Below, in pieces: positions 51,301 through 61,600 of a DNA stretch of 64,000 nt. A program made the translations under genes and the position numbers. The first letter of the stretch is position 1; every line of letters begins with the position of its first letter. The DNA is from Warburgia ugandensis (Eukaryota > Streptophyta > Magnoliopsida > Canellales > Canellaceae), in assembly GCA_035236585.1 (NCBI GenBank), contig CP141136.1, positions 54,143,136-54,207,135 of the forward strand, written 5' to 3'. Under the pieces are notes generated by a model. That model was not told the DNA's origin and made no database searches. It saw only the letters and a program-made list of their open reading frames with translations.

Positions 51301-51784
51301 CTTTCTCTTAATAACCTTTTCTATAATTGTTTGGCCTCTATTCTTTGTCTTTTGAGGGCTGCTTAGTTTGGATTGTTATTCATGTTCTTGATGTTCTTCG
51401 TGTTCCATTTTTCCTACAAACGAGAACATAATGAAATCAAATATTCTATGTAATGCATTTAAAGATAGGTTATAACACTAAAATAAATCTCTTATTTCAA
51501 CCAAAAATTCTAATGAGTCTCCTTTGTTTTCAAAGTTTCGTATTTAATGCATATGATGTGATTCACCTAATAAGCCATTATTTGATAATCCAAAATATAA
51601 ATGAAGACATAGTCTCTCCATCATTTTATTGGAAACATGAGCAACATTTTTAAAATATGAAACAATAAAATATATGCCTTCATCTTAATTAGAATGACTT
51701 AGTCTGCACCCAAAAAATTAAAATATTTAGAATTGACTTGGAAGATTAAAGCAAGCTTGCATATGTAACAAATTTGTAAATTTC
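51301..51784. other. Unassigned AT-rich DNA
   Basis: No gene recognised; the frame at 51,453-51,653 (plus) looks random. It may be the 5' side of the CACTA-derived segment to its left. Confidence 0.4.
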
Positions 51785-52270
51785 AAATAGCATGTAAGTA
51801 CAAATAGAATGTAGTAACAAGCTATCACTAATAGTAAATACCCAATTGGAGGTTAGTCACCCTCGAAGTGGGAATTTTTCTTTGTTACTATAAGAAAGAC
51901 CAAGCAAAATTAACAAAATAGTAAATGAATCAATTATAGCCCTACAATTTATTGATGAGACACATTGATTATAATCTTACCAAATAGCATTTAAGTATAA
52001 ATAGAATCAATTAAAAATCTAAAAGTTGACAAAAAAGTATAAGAATTAGCTTGTAAATACACAATTGGATGTTGCCACCCTGAAAGTGGGCATTTTTCTT
52101 ATTTATAATAAGATAGATCAAACAAATTAATGAAATAACAAATGAATCACTTATAGCCCTACAATTTGTTGATGAGACACATTGATTATAATCCAAGCAT
52201 AAGAAACGTTTAAGTACATATAGAATCTAATAATAAGTTAAAAATTTACAAAATGCAAATGAATTAGTTA
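51785..52270. repeat. ~218-bp tandem repeat, about two copies
   Basis: CAATTGGAGGTTAGTCACCC (51,843) and CAATTGGATGTTGCCACCC (52,062), and GCCCTACAATTT with GATGAGACACATTGATTATA (51,939 and 52,156), show a period of 217-219 bp. A third partial copy begins near 52,200 (GTTTAAGTACATATAGAAT). No coding potential. Confidence 0.8.
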
Positions 52271-53101
52271 TGTGTAGCAGTAAACATGCCATTCATCTCC
52301 ACTACATAATTCAAATAGATGTTATTGATAAGTGTCTAATTTTGCATAAAAACCACCTAGTTAGTTACCCATGTGTTATAACTTATAGGGTAGTTATGAT
52401 TTTTGGCCAAAATTCATAACACATGTATTTCTGACCTAATAACTCAAAATTTTGATAGTTTGTAGGTTCAAAGGTTGATTTGAATTAAGTATTGATTAAT
52501 CATAATTTTTTTAGATTTAATTAAAAATTTTGACTTTTTGTAGGAAGATAGATGATGATTCGATGGTCAAGATTAATCGAAACAAAAATCAACAATCAAG
52601 ATCAAAAGATCGAGTCAAAGCCTCAAAGTCATTACTTCAACATGAGGTCAATGATTTGGAAGGAGTTAAAGATAGGCAAATTGGGCCCATTCCTACTTTG
52701 CAGGAGATCTCCTTTGTGTCTCATTTTCTCTTTCCCATCACCTTGCCTTACACTTTCTTAATTGAAACCAACCTCTTTCCATGCCACATCACTCTTATCC
52801 CTAACCTTTCTCCCCTTAACCTTCTCATGTATATAGGTGTTTCACATGGAACCAAAAGAGGTAGGTGCCTATTTCTTAGGAGAATGGTGCCACCCACTAA
52901 TGGTTAGCCATCCTCATGTTGCCACCTCACCCCTCTTCACCCTATGTTTATTCACTTTCCTCTTAAACCAACCAAAAATACTTTCCATTTTCTCCTTCTT
53001 TCTTTATCTTAACTTTTCATCATAATCCATTCTAAAATAAACCTTAGGCAACAACCAATCCTATCAATACACTCCCCTCTAATCTAACCATCTTGTCCAT
53101 T
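52271..53101. other. Possible LTR remnant and pyrimidine-rich DNA
   Basis: At 52,328 the plus strand reads TGATAAGTGTCTAATTTTGC, similar to the first bases of many plant Ty3/gypsy LTRs. Behind it come AT-rich DNA and a pyrimidine-rich stretch (about 52,690-53,000). I find no partner LTR or coding domain. The frame at 52,530-52,907 (125 aa) is not recognisable. Confidence 0.3.
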
Positions 53102-53278
53102 CACTACTACACATAGGGCTTTTAAAGTTAGTATAAAGAAGTCGTTATTTTGACTACTGAGTTCATAAATATTTTACAAGTCATTTAGAAAAAAATGACT
53201 TTGAAAGTCTACACTTAAGAAGATGTTTAATAGTAAAACTACTTCTTTAGTTTGGTGGGAAGAGAAGATTTTACATGG

Positions 53279-53650
53279 AAAAGGACTATTAAAGTTGTTT
53301 GAATCAAACAACTTCAAAAGGGAAGACTTTTAAAGTCGTTTGATTCAAAGGACTTTAAAAGCCTTAATTTTTGAAGTCATGTAGAACAAAATGACTTTTA
53401 AAGTCATTTGAATCAAACGACTTCAAAAGTGAAGACTATTAAAGTCGTTTGATTCAAACAACTTTAAAAGCCTTAATTTTTGAAGTCATTTAGAACAAAA
53501 TGACTTTTAAAATCATTTGAATCAAACGACTTCAAAAGTGAAGACTCTTAAAGTCGTTTGAATCAAACGACTTTAAAAGTCCTTTCCTATGTAAAATTTT
53601 CACTTCTAAAGAAGTCAATTTTCTATAAAAGGACTTCTTAAGTGTAGACT
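53279..53650. repeat. 109-bp palindromic tandem array (CACTA subterminal repeats)
   Basis: GAAGACTNTTAAAGTCGTTT recurs at 53,322, 53,431 and 53,540, an exact 109-bp period. Each unit contains two inverted pairs: AAAGTCGTTT facing AACGACTTT around GATTC, and GAAGTCATTTAGAACAAAAT facing GACTTTTAAA. The DNA could form repeated hairpins. Looser copies of the same words continue to about 53,850 and reappear near 54,240-54,330. Confidence 0.88.
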
Positions 53651-55080
53651 TTTAAAGTCATTTGAATCAAACAATTTTAAAGTGAAGTTGTTTAAAGTTT
53701 TTTTTCTAAACAACTTTAAAAGTGAAAACTTTTAAAGTCATTTTTTTTCTAAACAACTTCAAAAGGCTATGCTTTTAAAGTTGTTTAAAAGGTAAAGCTT
53801 TTAAAGTAATTTACAAGACTTTTAAAGTCATTTTTTACATGAATTTAAAATTTTATAATTATAAAAGTAAACTTTTTAAATAAATTTTTTCATCGACTTT
53901 TGATTATTTTTTCCGACTATCTTCATCTACACACATGCTGAAGCTCATATATATAGGTTGATTTTCATTGTGGGTGGACCAAATCCCAACAATGAATTAA
54001 AATTATATTTATATATTCTTAGTCAATATAGATTTTTGAGTCTTGGTTAGTATCTATCTTGTATTTCTCATATTATATATATGTATATTTAAAGAATTTT
54101 TGCATGATACCTATGCCTTTTGCATATTCTTGTATTTATTATGCACATAATATGTGATTTAACACTAATTTGTGAGAAACATTATTTGTTATAGCATTAA
54201 TTAGTGATTTTAAAGTCATGAAAAATATGAGTTTAAGGACTTTTAAAGTTGTTTTCCAAGAAATGACTTCAAAAGTTTCAACTTTTAAAGTCATTTTCTG
54301 AAAACGACTTTAAAAGTCCATCTATAAAAGGTTGAAGTCTTCTCATTTTTTTTCCTATATCCCCTGTTCATGTTCTTAAAATGAAATGCTTTCTTGTCGC
54401 CAACTCTCTCTATTTGCATTTTGTAAATCAAATAAGTTTTGTCACTACAGATGATGGGGTTAAGAAGTGTGTTAGATCATCATGATTTCTGCAAAAATTA
54501 TATGATTTCATTACAAACAACAACTGCTTCTCTCTCTAACCCTTACTATTGGATAAAGGAAAAACATTACAATTTATAGTTCTCATCCAAAATTAGGATT
54601 TGACAAAGAGAAATGGTACCATTAAGTTGGATGAGGAAATTAGAACTTAAAGCTTTACCCTCTCCCCCTAGAGTGATATCAACTGAATGCTAAGGGGCCA
54701 GATTTTGATTAAATCATTTTTGATTAGCTCTTTGATCATAATCCTCTATTAATAAGATCTAATAAGATGTAACATTTGATATATGTAATAAAAGGATGAT
54801 AAATGAGGAGTTATTCCAAAAAATACTTTGATTTCCTTATTCACGTGTTTGTTTATGTGTGTGTGTGTGTGTAAAGAATGCATGAATCAATGCTGACTAT
54901 TATAAAAAATCAGTTTTATTATGTATTTATGTAAGATATTGTAAAGTATTAATATAAAATATATTTGAAGTAAAAATGTATTAGTTTTTAAAGTCATTTT
55001 ATATAAACAACTTTAAATTACTACTTTGAATTGTGGCTATCCTCAATCAAATCCCAATTGTGAATTGGAACTACATTCAC

Positions 55081-55083
<3 letters not shown>

Positions 55084-55160
<77 letters not shown>

Positions 55161-55162
55161 AC
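55084..55162. repeat. (CT)n(CA)n compound microsatellite
   Basis: About 26 CT units run into about 13 CA units. The SLSLSL-HTHTHT residues of the frame at 55,033-55,215 come from it. Confidence 0.96.
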
Positions 55163-55420
55163 ATGCATGTTTGAAGAATTTTTGCATGGTTATGGGTAGA
55201 AACTTTTCTTTTTAAAGTTAAATTTCTTTTCGAATGTATCTGTCATATTTTGCTTCTTTTTTATTGTTAATTAAAAATTTTCACATGTGTGCATGCATGT
55301 AATTTTGTTATTTTAAATACTTATAATTCTTGTATATCTAGTATTTGATAAAATGTCTAACCTAATCTTTTTATCTTTAACAATCTTTACCCATAGATTT
55401 GCTTCAATTTCTTAAGATAA

Positions 55421-55803
55421 TGAACAAATATGCTTGGATGATTGCAACAAAAACTTCAAAAGAATATGAGTAGGGAAGAAAAAATTTCATAGAGTTCACA
55501 TTTAGAACAGGTGGTGATCATAATTGCATGCGTTGTCCATGCTCGAAATGTGAAAAATTGAGAAATGTAACTATAGGCGTATTGGATATTGTAGAGGAAG
55601 TAGTAGTGTTTTGCACACAGTACTTATCAGGAGTGGATGCCATTGGAATCCCAAGAAAGAAACAATTGTTGCATTTCATGATCCTAAGGTTAATGAACCT
55701 CTATCAAGTGATCGTGTATTGATCGTTGACTATAAAGAACAATACCATGTGCATCCTTATGTGTTGCAAAATGTTGATGAACTCCAACCATACATTAAGT
55801 AAG
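55421..55803 (+). pseudogene. TNP2-like CACTA transposase, internally deleted
   Basis: Translation from 55,421 gives NKYAWMIATKTSKEYE, a stop, then CMRCPCSKCEKLRNVTIG. This is the transposase-associated domain at the N-terminus of plant CACTA TNP2 proteins (SKEYE...RCPC.KC). After a frame change, DYKEQYHVHPYVLQNVDELQ follows, resembling the HxYVLxNxDExxPY segment near the C-terminal end of TNP2 proteins. The several hundred catalytic residues between are missing. So this looks like the two ends of the gene joined by an internal deletion, typical of a non-autonomous CACTA copy. Confidence 0.6.
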
Positions 55804-56117
55804 CTGATCATATACTTAGGTAAGAATTAATTATTAATGGTAATATTTTCTTTGTTCTAACTCCGTCGATGCTAGTCCCAAGCTCCAATGAAAAAGGAGG
55901 AGGGTCTTGCATTGGGTGGTGGCTAGCAATGAAGAAGTTGAAGATGATTTTGATTTTTTTATTTTTTTCCTACTTGTAAATGAATGTGCATTTGTATATT
56001 AGTTTATAAGTAAGAAGAGAAGATAATGAAAATCATCTTCAGTTTCTTTGAAGTATGGCAATCCTAAAATGACAAAAATTGAAAACTGACATTCCCTCAA
56101 GGTTGGGCATCCCTTAT

Positions 56118-56280
56118 AAGCAATGCTGTGCATTGGATCTTAGGTGCAGTGAAAAATGGGCAAGGGTTGTTAGAGCATTCCCGCAGAAGTGATGCGGTAC
56201 ATCGGATCTTAGGTGTAGTGAAAAATGGGCGAGGGCTACTAGAGTGTCCCATTGGAAGCAACACCACATGGAATATGTGG
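56118..56280 (+). repeat. 69-bp tandem repeat in the LINE 5' region
   Basis: Units begin at 56,118, 56,187 and 56,256 (the third is cut short). Each has GGATCTTAGGTGYAGTGAAA followed by AATGGGCRAGGG. Similar GTGAAAAATG-containing tandem units are familiar from the 5' UTRs of plant RTE-type LINEs, which fits the endonuclease starting just downstream. Confidence 0.8.
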
Positions 56281-56862
56281 ACATTGATATGTAAGAGTCA
56301 AGAGTTAGGAGATATAATGAAATGTAGGAGAGTCAACATTGCTTGTATCCTTGTATCCAAGAAATCAAGTGGAAAAGCATTAAAACTAGAGAAATCGATG
56401 GGTATAAACTCTGGTATGTAAGAAAGGATAATTACAGAAATGACGTAGGAATAATAATGGATAAAGAATTAAAGGATAAAGTTGTACTTGTTAAAAGAAT
56501 TAGTGATAGAATTATAATAATAAAACTTATTCTAGGAGAGCAGATCATAAATGTTATAAGTGGATATGCACCACAAGTAGGGTTAAAAGATATAATAAAG
56601 AGAATTTTGGGTAGATATGAAGGGAGTCATGCAAGAAATTCCCAACACTGCAAGGATAGTTATAAGAGCAAACCTAAATGGTCATGTAGGAAAATAAAAG
56701 GAAGGATATGATAGGATACATGGAAGGTATGACATAGGAGAATGAAATGACAAGGGGGAAACTATCCTCGACTTTGCTTTGGCATATAACCTGGCCCTTC
56801 CAAATGCATTATTTAAGAAGAGGGATGAACACTTAATAACCTTTAAAAGTGGACTCCATAAA
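56118..56862 (+). mobile_element. RTE-type LINE, endonuclease part (left half)
   Basis: Plus-strand fragments match the AP-endonuclease domain of plant RTE LINEs: CRRVNIAC, then CIQEIKWKSIKTREIDGYKL, VGIIMDKELKDKVVLVKRIS, DRIIIIKLILGEQIINVIS, YAPQVGL and, after frameshifts, ETILDFALAYNLALPNALFK. An 8-bp duplication (TTGTATCC at 56,343 and 56,351) breaks the frame inside IACIQE. The coding sequence stops mid-domain at 56,862, where an LTR-type element is inserted, and resumes at 60,888. Confidence 0.88.
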
Positions 56863-59800
56863 TGTGACACCCTGGGTTTTTATAAACCTTTTCCCCAAAG
56901 TAATAATAATAATAATATGTTTTAAGAAAAATAGATGATATTCTTGAAAATGAAAACTCAAAATCTATAAATTTTGTGCAGTGTTAAAAGAATTAACTGA
57001 AAACGAAAACCTTGGGGGTCAACCACATTCCAAAACTGCAATAATAAATAAAATCAAATCCGGATACTCTGAGCATGCTTGATTTAAAACCATGATAAAT
57101 ACACAAGCTGAGTAAAGACAATAATAAATCAAGTAAAAAAGCCACCAAGTTCCATCCATGATCACTACAACAACTACATATGTAATTAAACGTTCACTAC
57201 ACCATGGTATGGGTCCAATCTATCTAGATATGTAAACATTCAAGTAAAGTTCCAAAGGTCTAATACAAGTCTAAGAGACATACACTAATATGTCTCTGAA
57301 TACAAAAAGTGGATAATCCTCAGGTGCTCGCCCAAATCAATGCTACTCCACCCTCTTTCCTTTTTGGTTATTACGCTCTAAATATGGGCATTGCAAAACA
57401 AAGCAATGCCTCAGCAAGCTATGCTTATGTAGGTGATCACATTTAGTTAAAGCTTAATAAACTCACGTGGTGAATATAATGTAATAATCATATATAAGGC
57501 ATGTCAAATAATCGGACGCTCATAATGGAGTAACATATGAAAACCATAAATCTTCACAAATAGATATCAAGTCAAATCATGATGGCATGCAAGGCATAAT
57601 AAAAACACAGATGTGCGTCCATCAAAATAATAAGAGTCCATGTCCACAGAATAATATGCATGCAAGTCATGATAAATAGGGCACTGTATCAAAAACAACC
57701 TTAAGAGTGTCCCATGACACTCAATCACCAGTGATGAGTACTCATACTAACCCTCGGTCCCTCCCGTACAGGCCGCATTAGCCACTGAAGTCCCTCATGG
57801 CCTAGGCCTAGCTTGCCCCATTTCACCCCACATATAAATCCACATGAGCATACAGAATAACAGTATGGGCTACTATGCTGTAGTGGCAACCCTACCAGGA
57901 TCTGAACCACTACTGCTCCCTGTCGACACCCAAACAGGAGACTTTCTCTATCCCCATGAGGAGGAATGGACCCATAGGGGGGACTACCCATGATACCACC
58001 ACCTATGTACCTGGCCCTGTACCACTCAAGAGTGGTGTCTAATCATCATCATCAAAAAGTTAGAGGGCGGGTGGCCAACCCTACAACCCTCCTAACATAG
58101 TACCAGCCAGGCGAAAACACCCATCATAATTCAACAACAAGTCATAAATCATCAAAAGACTCCATAAAATAATCTCAATAAGTATGGTCAAAGCCTATGA
58201 TCAAAGACTCTAGGGAAATACAGTACATCACGTGTAAAACATGGTTATTTGCAAAAAAATGGAATGTCATACTACCAGTAAGAAGTAGGAATACATTTAT
58301 GTGATCATGAGAAGACACAAAAACATATGCCTCAAGAACTTTAGAAAACAAGTTATGGTTACTGAAATCACGGAGAAACTTCAAATGAAATCACCAACCT
58401 CAATAAATGAGGTACTCCAATCAGGCGCATAAGCTATATCACGTCGTACGCCCTGACGTACCTATCACATCATAAGTCATCGATTACTTGATGTTCTCAC
58501 ATCTCAATTAAACAACTCCAAGTGATAGCCTCCCTGATCTGGTAGGTAATCTTAGACTAACAGCCTAGATCATCTGGTTAACCCTCCATTAGGGAAATCC
58601 TGAGCTAGATGTTTGTCTTCCTAACATTTAGACTATCATATGTCATTTTCAATTTCAATCCTACTCATTTTCATCATGATGCATTAAATTTCTACTTCGT
58701 TTAGTGACATACATGTATCTTTATGATTAAGCGTCAATCTGATGGTTAGATCACTCTCTGATCAACACATCCTAAGACACTCACTCAGTTTGACTATCAA
58801 GATCACTTTTCTTGTCCATTCAATGAGATCTACTCTTCTAATTCCTTAGATCATCTCATATTTGATGCATATAATCAAGGTCTAAGGCCTGTTCAAACAT
58901 TGCTTGCCCTGATCTAGGTCATCTAATAGTATTTAGTAGTTTAACCATTTAAAAGGTGCTCAAATCTAGTTTTTATATTAAATCTAGGTCCGCATCATCG
59001 AGACAGTCGCAACGCCTATTTTGGATAGTGATTTGGACCTTTATAGCTCCTAAAATCACATTTTTTGTGAATGCACGGCTTAAAAAGATCCAAAAATCAA
59101 GAAAAAACCGTGCCGCACATGATGCGCATGTGCCACCCTTGTGCGCGCGTGTGTTGCCTGCGTGCGGGGGTTGTGCACTGCGCTCATCACAGCATGTTGC
59201 ACACATGTCACAGCTTGTTCTGCACGTGTCATCTCGTGCGCTCACCTTCTGATATGCCCACGTGCGTTCACTGCCCGAGCATCTCCTGCGTGTGTCGTTA
59301 AGCTACCACCACTGGGTGCCATCACTGGGAACGATGACCGGCTGGCCATCATCGCCAAAGATGACGGTCGGACTCCGGTCGGACTCCGGTCGCCACCGGT
59401 GACTCTCAGGTGTCCAAATGGTGCAATTTTTGCACCGTTTTGCTTAGTTTTTTGCGTATATCCTATTTTTAAGTACCCTTTCATCAAATTCTATTGTTAT
59501 ATAGCATTTTTACATGATTTTCGTCACGTTCCTAAAAATCTCCTCATTATTGTTTTCTTGATTTTTCAGCATTCTTAGTTGTCCGATTACCATGAAAATT
59601 ATTAATTTGTTCTTTGTTGCATCATACACAAGATGAAAGATTCGAATCATCCATCTGAACAATTTCATTGGGTTATTTTTGCAAAAATAATAAAATCATG
59701 CAGTCACCAAAAAAGTGACATTCCACGCCGTTTTTCGACGTTAAAAATGGTAAACTAAATGGAGATAAACCAAAAATGGAGAGAGAAAAAGGGAACAAGG

Positions 59801-60266
59801 ATCTACCTCAGTTAGGCTAGCTAAAACGAGAGGCTTCCCATCCACGTGCACTTGGGAGGGGGCTATCGGTGTTGTTGCTAGTGTTTGGCGTCGTTGCCAT
59901 TGTCGGTGACACAGAAACTAAGGGGGAAAGTTTTGTCCATACGAGAAAATAGGGCAAGCTTTTAAAGCCTCATTCGTGGGTTCCCACGCCCAATCTGTGG
60001 GCCCCACGTGTATTTACCATTTTACCCCGTTCTGCCATTTAATTAATATAGAAATTAAATAAATTAGCTATCTTTCCTTTGGTCTCCAATTTTAGCATTC
60101 TTAGTGGCATTGGATTTCATTTTTTGAGTACATTCCAATTATTGAGGTTTTAACTCGAGATTTCATCTCCAATTTCCCTAAATCCACAAGTTCCTAATTT
60201 TCTAATTTTTTCCATAATTCTATGAAATTACGTATTTTCTAGAATTTATAATTTTGGGTTATTACA
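56863..60266 (-). repeat. 3' LTR of the inverted-ended element
   Basis: Sense start TGTAATAACCCAAAATTA, sense end ACCCAGGGTGTCACA. Size and ends match the LTR at 27,532-30,564. A GC-rich block at about 59,100-59,420 contains repeated GCGCATGTG-like words and a short tandem (GTCGGACTCCG at 59,366 and 59,377). The frames at 58,956-59,578 on both strands arise from this block and are not recognisable proteins. The minus frame 57,725-57,991 is also unrecognised. Confidence 0.72.
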
Positions 60267-60279
60267 TCCTCTCCCCCTT
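60267..60279 (-). promoter_or_regulatory. Polypurine tract
   Basis: In sense AAGGGGGAGAGGA lies directly before the LTR start TGTAATAACCC. The preceding TTTCTAGGACAAAATTT corresponds to the conserved TTTCGAGGACGAAATTT end of Tekay pol. So this is the plus-strand primer site of a Tekay-type element. Confidence 0.78.
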
Positions 60280-60701
60280 ATAGAAAATTTTGTCCTAGAA
60301 ATTTAAATGTGTACTTACCTATAAGAAAAGAGCTTTGGGTGGTTACGCCTCATCTTTATTAAAGAAAGTCTATCAATTCTCATGGCATCAACTATTTTGC
60401 AATCATCATATCTCTATAATTCACACTTAGGAATTTCTTCGCCTCAATGGACTATATACGTAATATCAGGCCCTGTACCATTCGGGCCACTAAGTCTATG
60501 TCATGGGCTCCTTGCCCTAAAAACTCGGTAGGAGCAGCAACTGGTGGAGTGGGGGTGAACTTAGTCTTCCTTTGCGGAACCATCTATTTAAAGTTTCAAT
60601 ATCAAATTGTGTAAGTGTTCCTCTTATCTCAGTCTCATCGTGAACTCATGGGCTGTCAATCTAATTGGACCCTTAAAGTGGTGATGATAGAATAAACCTG
60701 G

Positions 60702-60713
60702 GCTCTGATACCA
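60702..60713 (-). promoter_or_regulatory. Primer-binding site (tRNA-iMet)
   Basis: In sense this reads TGGTATCAGAGC, a perfect complement of the plant initiator-Met tRNA 3' end, three bases after GTGTCACA. That placement is standard for Tekay/Del elements. Confidence 0.85.
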
Positions 60714-60716
60714 AAC

Positions 60717-60882
60717 TGTGACACCCTAAGGTTTTCGTTTCTGGTTAATTCTTTTAACTATGTGCAAAATTTATAGATTTTGAGTTTTCATTTTCAGGGA
60801 TCCTATCTATTTTTCTTAAAAACATATTATTATTATTATTATTACTTTGGGAAAAAGGTTTATAAAAAACTGAGGTGCCACA
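60717..60882. repeat. 166-bp inverted terminal copy (right)
   Basis: Its reverse complement aligns with 56,863-57,030: both run TGTGRCACCY, then TTTATAAACC, the (AAT)n array, AAAATAGATR, AAAACTCAAAATCTATAAAT, GTTAAAAGAATTAAC and GAAAACGAAAACCTT-like DNA. There are about a dozen and a half differences and small indels. Both copies carry an (AAT)n/(ATT)n microsatellite (56,902-56,918 and about 60,827-60,843). Confidence 0.88.
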
Positions 60883-60887
60883 ATAAA

Positions 60888-61600
60888 AAGCCAAATAGAC
60901 TTTTGTCTACTTAGGAATACCGAAAGATCAACTTGTAAGGATTGTAAGATGACACCTAATGAGAGTTTAACCTCACAACATATGTTAATGGTTATGGATA
61001 TCTATATTAAAGATGGAAGAAAGGAAATGAACTTAATAAGCATTCAAAAACTAAGTGGTGGAACTTAAAAGAAGAGAAAATAACCTCATTCATAAATAAA
61101 TTGGTGGTAGAAGGAAACTAAAAATATGAAACAAAAGTAAGCACTAGTGGATTGATATGGCTAAGTCCATTAAGAAAGTGGCAAAAGATATCTTAGGAGT
61201 ATCTAAAGGTAAAAGACAATTAGTAAAGGAACGCATGGTGGTGGAGTGAAATAGTGCAAAAAGTTATTAAATAAAAATTTAAATCATGGTATAAGATTAG
61301 AAATAATGAAAACTTAAGACATATGATGACCTCTATGGTAGACTGGGATCAAGTTAAGGTAAGAAATATGTGTTTAAACTTGCAAAAATAAGAGAACAGA
61401 AGGGTAAGGACTTATACTATGTTAGGTGCATTAGAAGTGATGATCAAGGGGTACTAGTTAAAGATGACAAGATCAATCAAAGGTGGGAAACTTACTTTAA
61501 AAAATTGTTAAATGATAATGGCTCTGAGAAGATAGGGATTGAAAATACTATAAACCTCAATAACATTGGACATTATAGATATGAACTGTACACCTAAAAA
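60888..61600 (+). mobile_element. RTE-type LINE, right half
   Basis: The frame resumes with KSQIDFCLLRNTERSTCKDC and LTSQHMLMVMD, the direct continuation of the endonuclease seen up to 56,862 (ITFKSGLH). Further on come frameshifted linker pieces and, at 61,370-61,520, FKLAKIREQKGKDLYYVRCI, VLVKDDKINQRWETYFKKLL, the segment just before reverse transcriptase in this family. The RT core itself is absent, so the LINE is truncated near 61,600. Confidence 0.85.

Larger units (their letters stand above)
53102..55980 (+). mobile_element. CACTA transposon, left end with TNP2-like remnant
   Basis: The terminus CACTACTACACATAGGGCTT at 53,102 resembles a CACTA end. It is followed by over 1.2 kb of subterminal repeats built on AAAGTCGTTTGATTCAAACG-type palindromes (to about 54,330), then a TNP2-like coding remnant on the plus strand (55,421-55,803). 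The gene orientation fits the usual CACTA layout with the 5' end at 53,102. No right-hand terminus is visible, so the end given is where recognisable TNP2-like sequence fades. Confidence 0.62.
56863..60882 (-). mobile_element. Defective Tekay-like LTR element with inverted ends
   Basis: This 4.0 kb insertion interrupts the LINE and is flanked by ATAAA on both sides (56,858-56,862 and 60,883-60,887). In minus-strand sense it has: a 166-bp end (60,882-60,717) finishing GGGTGTCACA; a perfect initiator-Met primer-binding site; about 435 bp of interior; a polypurine tract; then a 3.4 kb LTR starting TGTAATAACCC and ending GGGTGTCACA. The 166-bp end is an inverted copy of the last 166 bp of the LTR and not a direct one. 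No gag or pol is present, so any movement needed proteins from elsewhere. Confidence 0.8.

Noticed and set aside
58956-59578. Overlapping 98-, 145- and 90-aa frames on both strands
   Set aside because: They come from the GC-rich block of an LTR, overlap on opposite strands and match no known protein.
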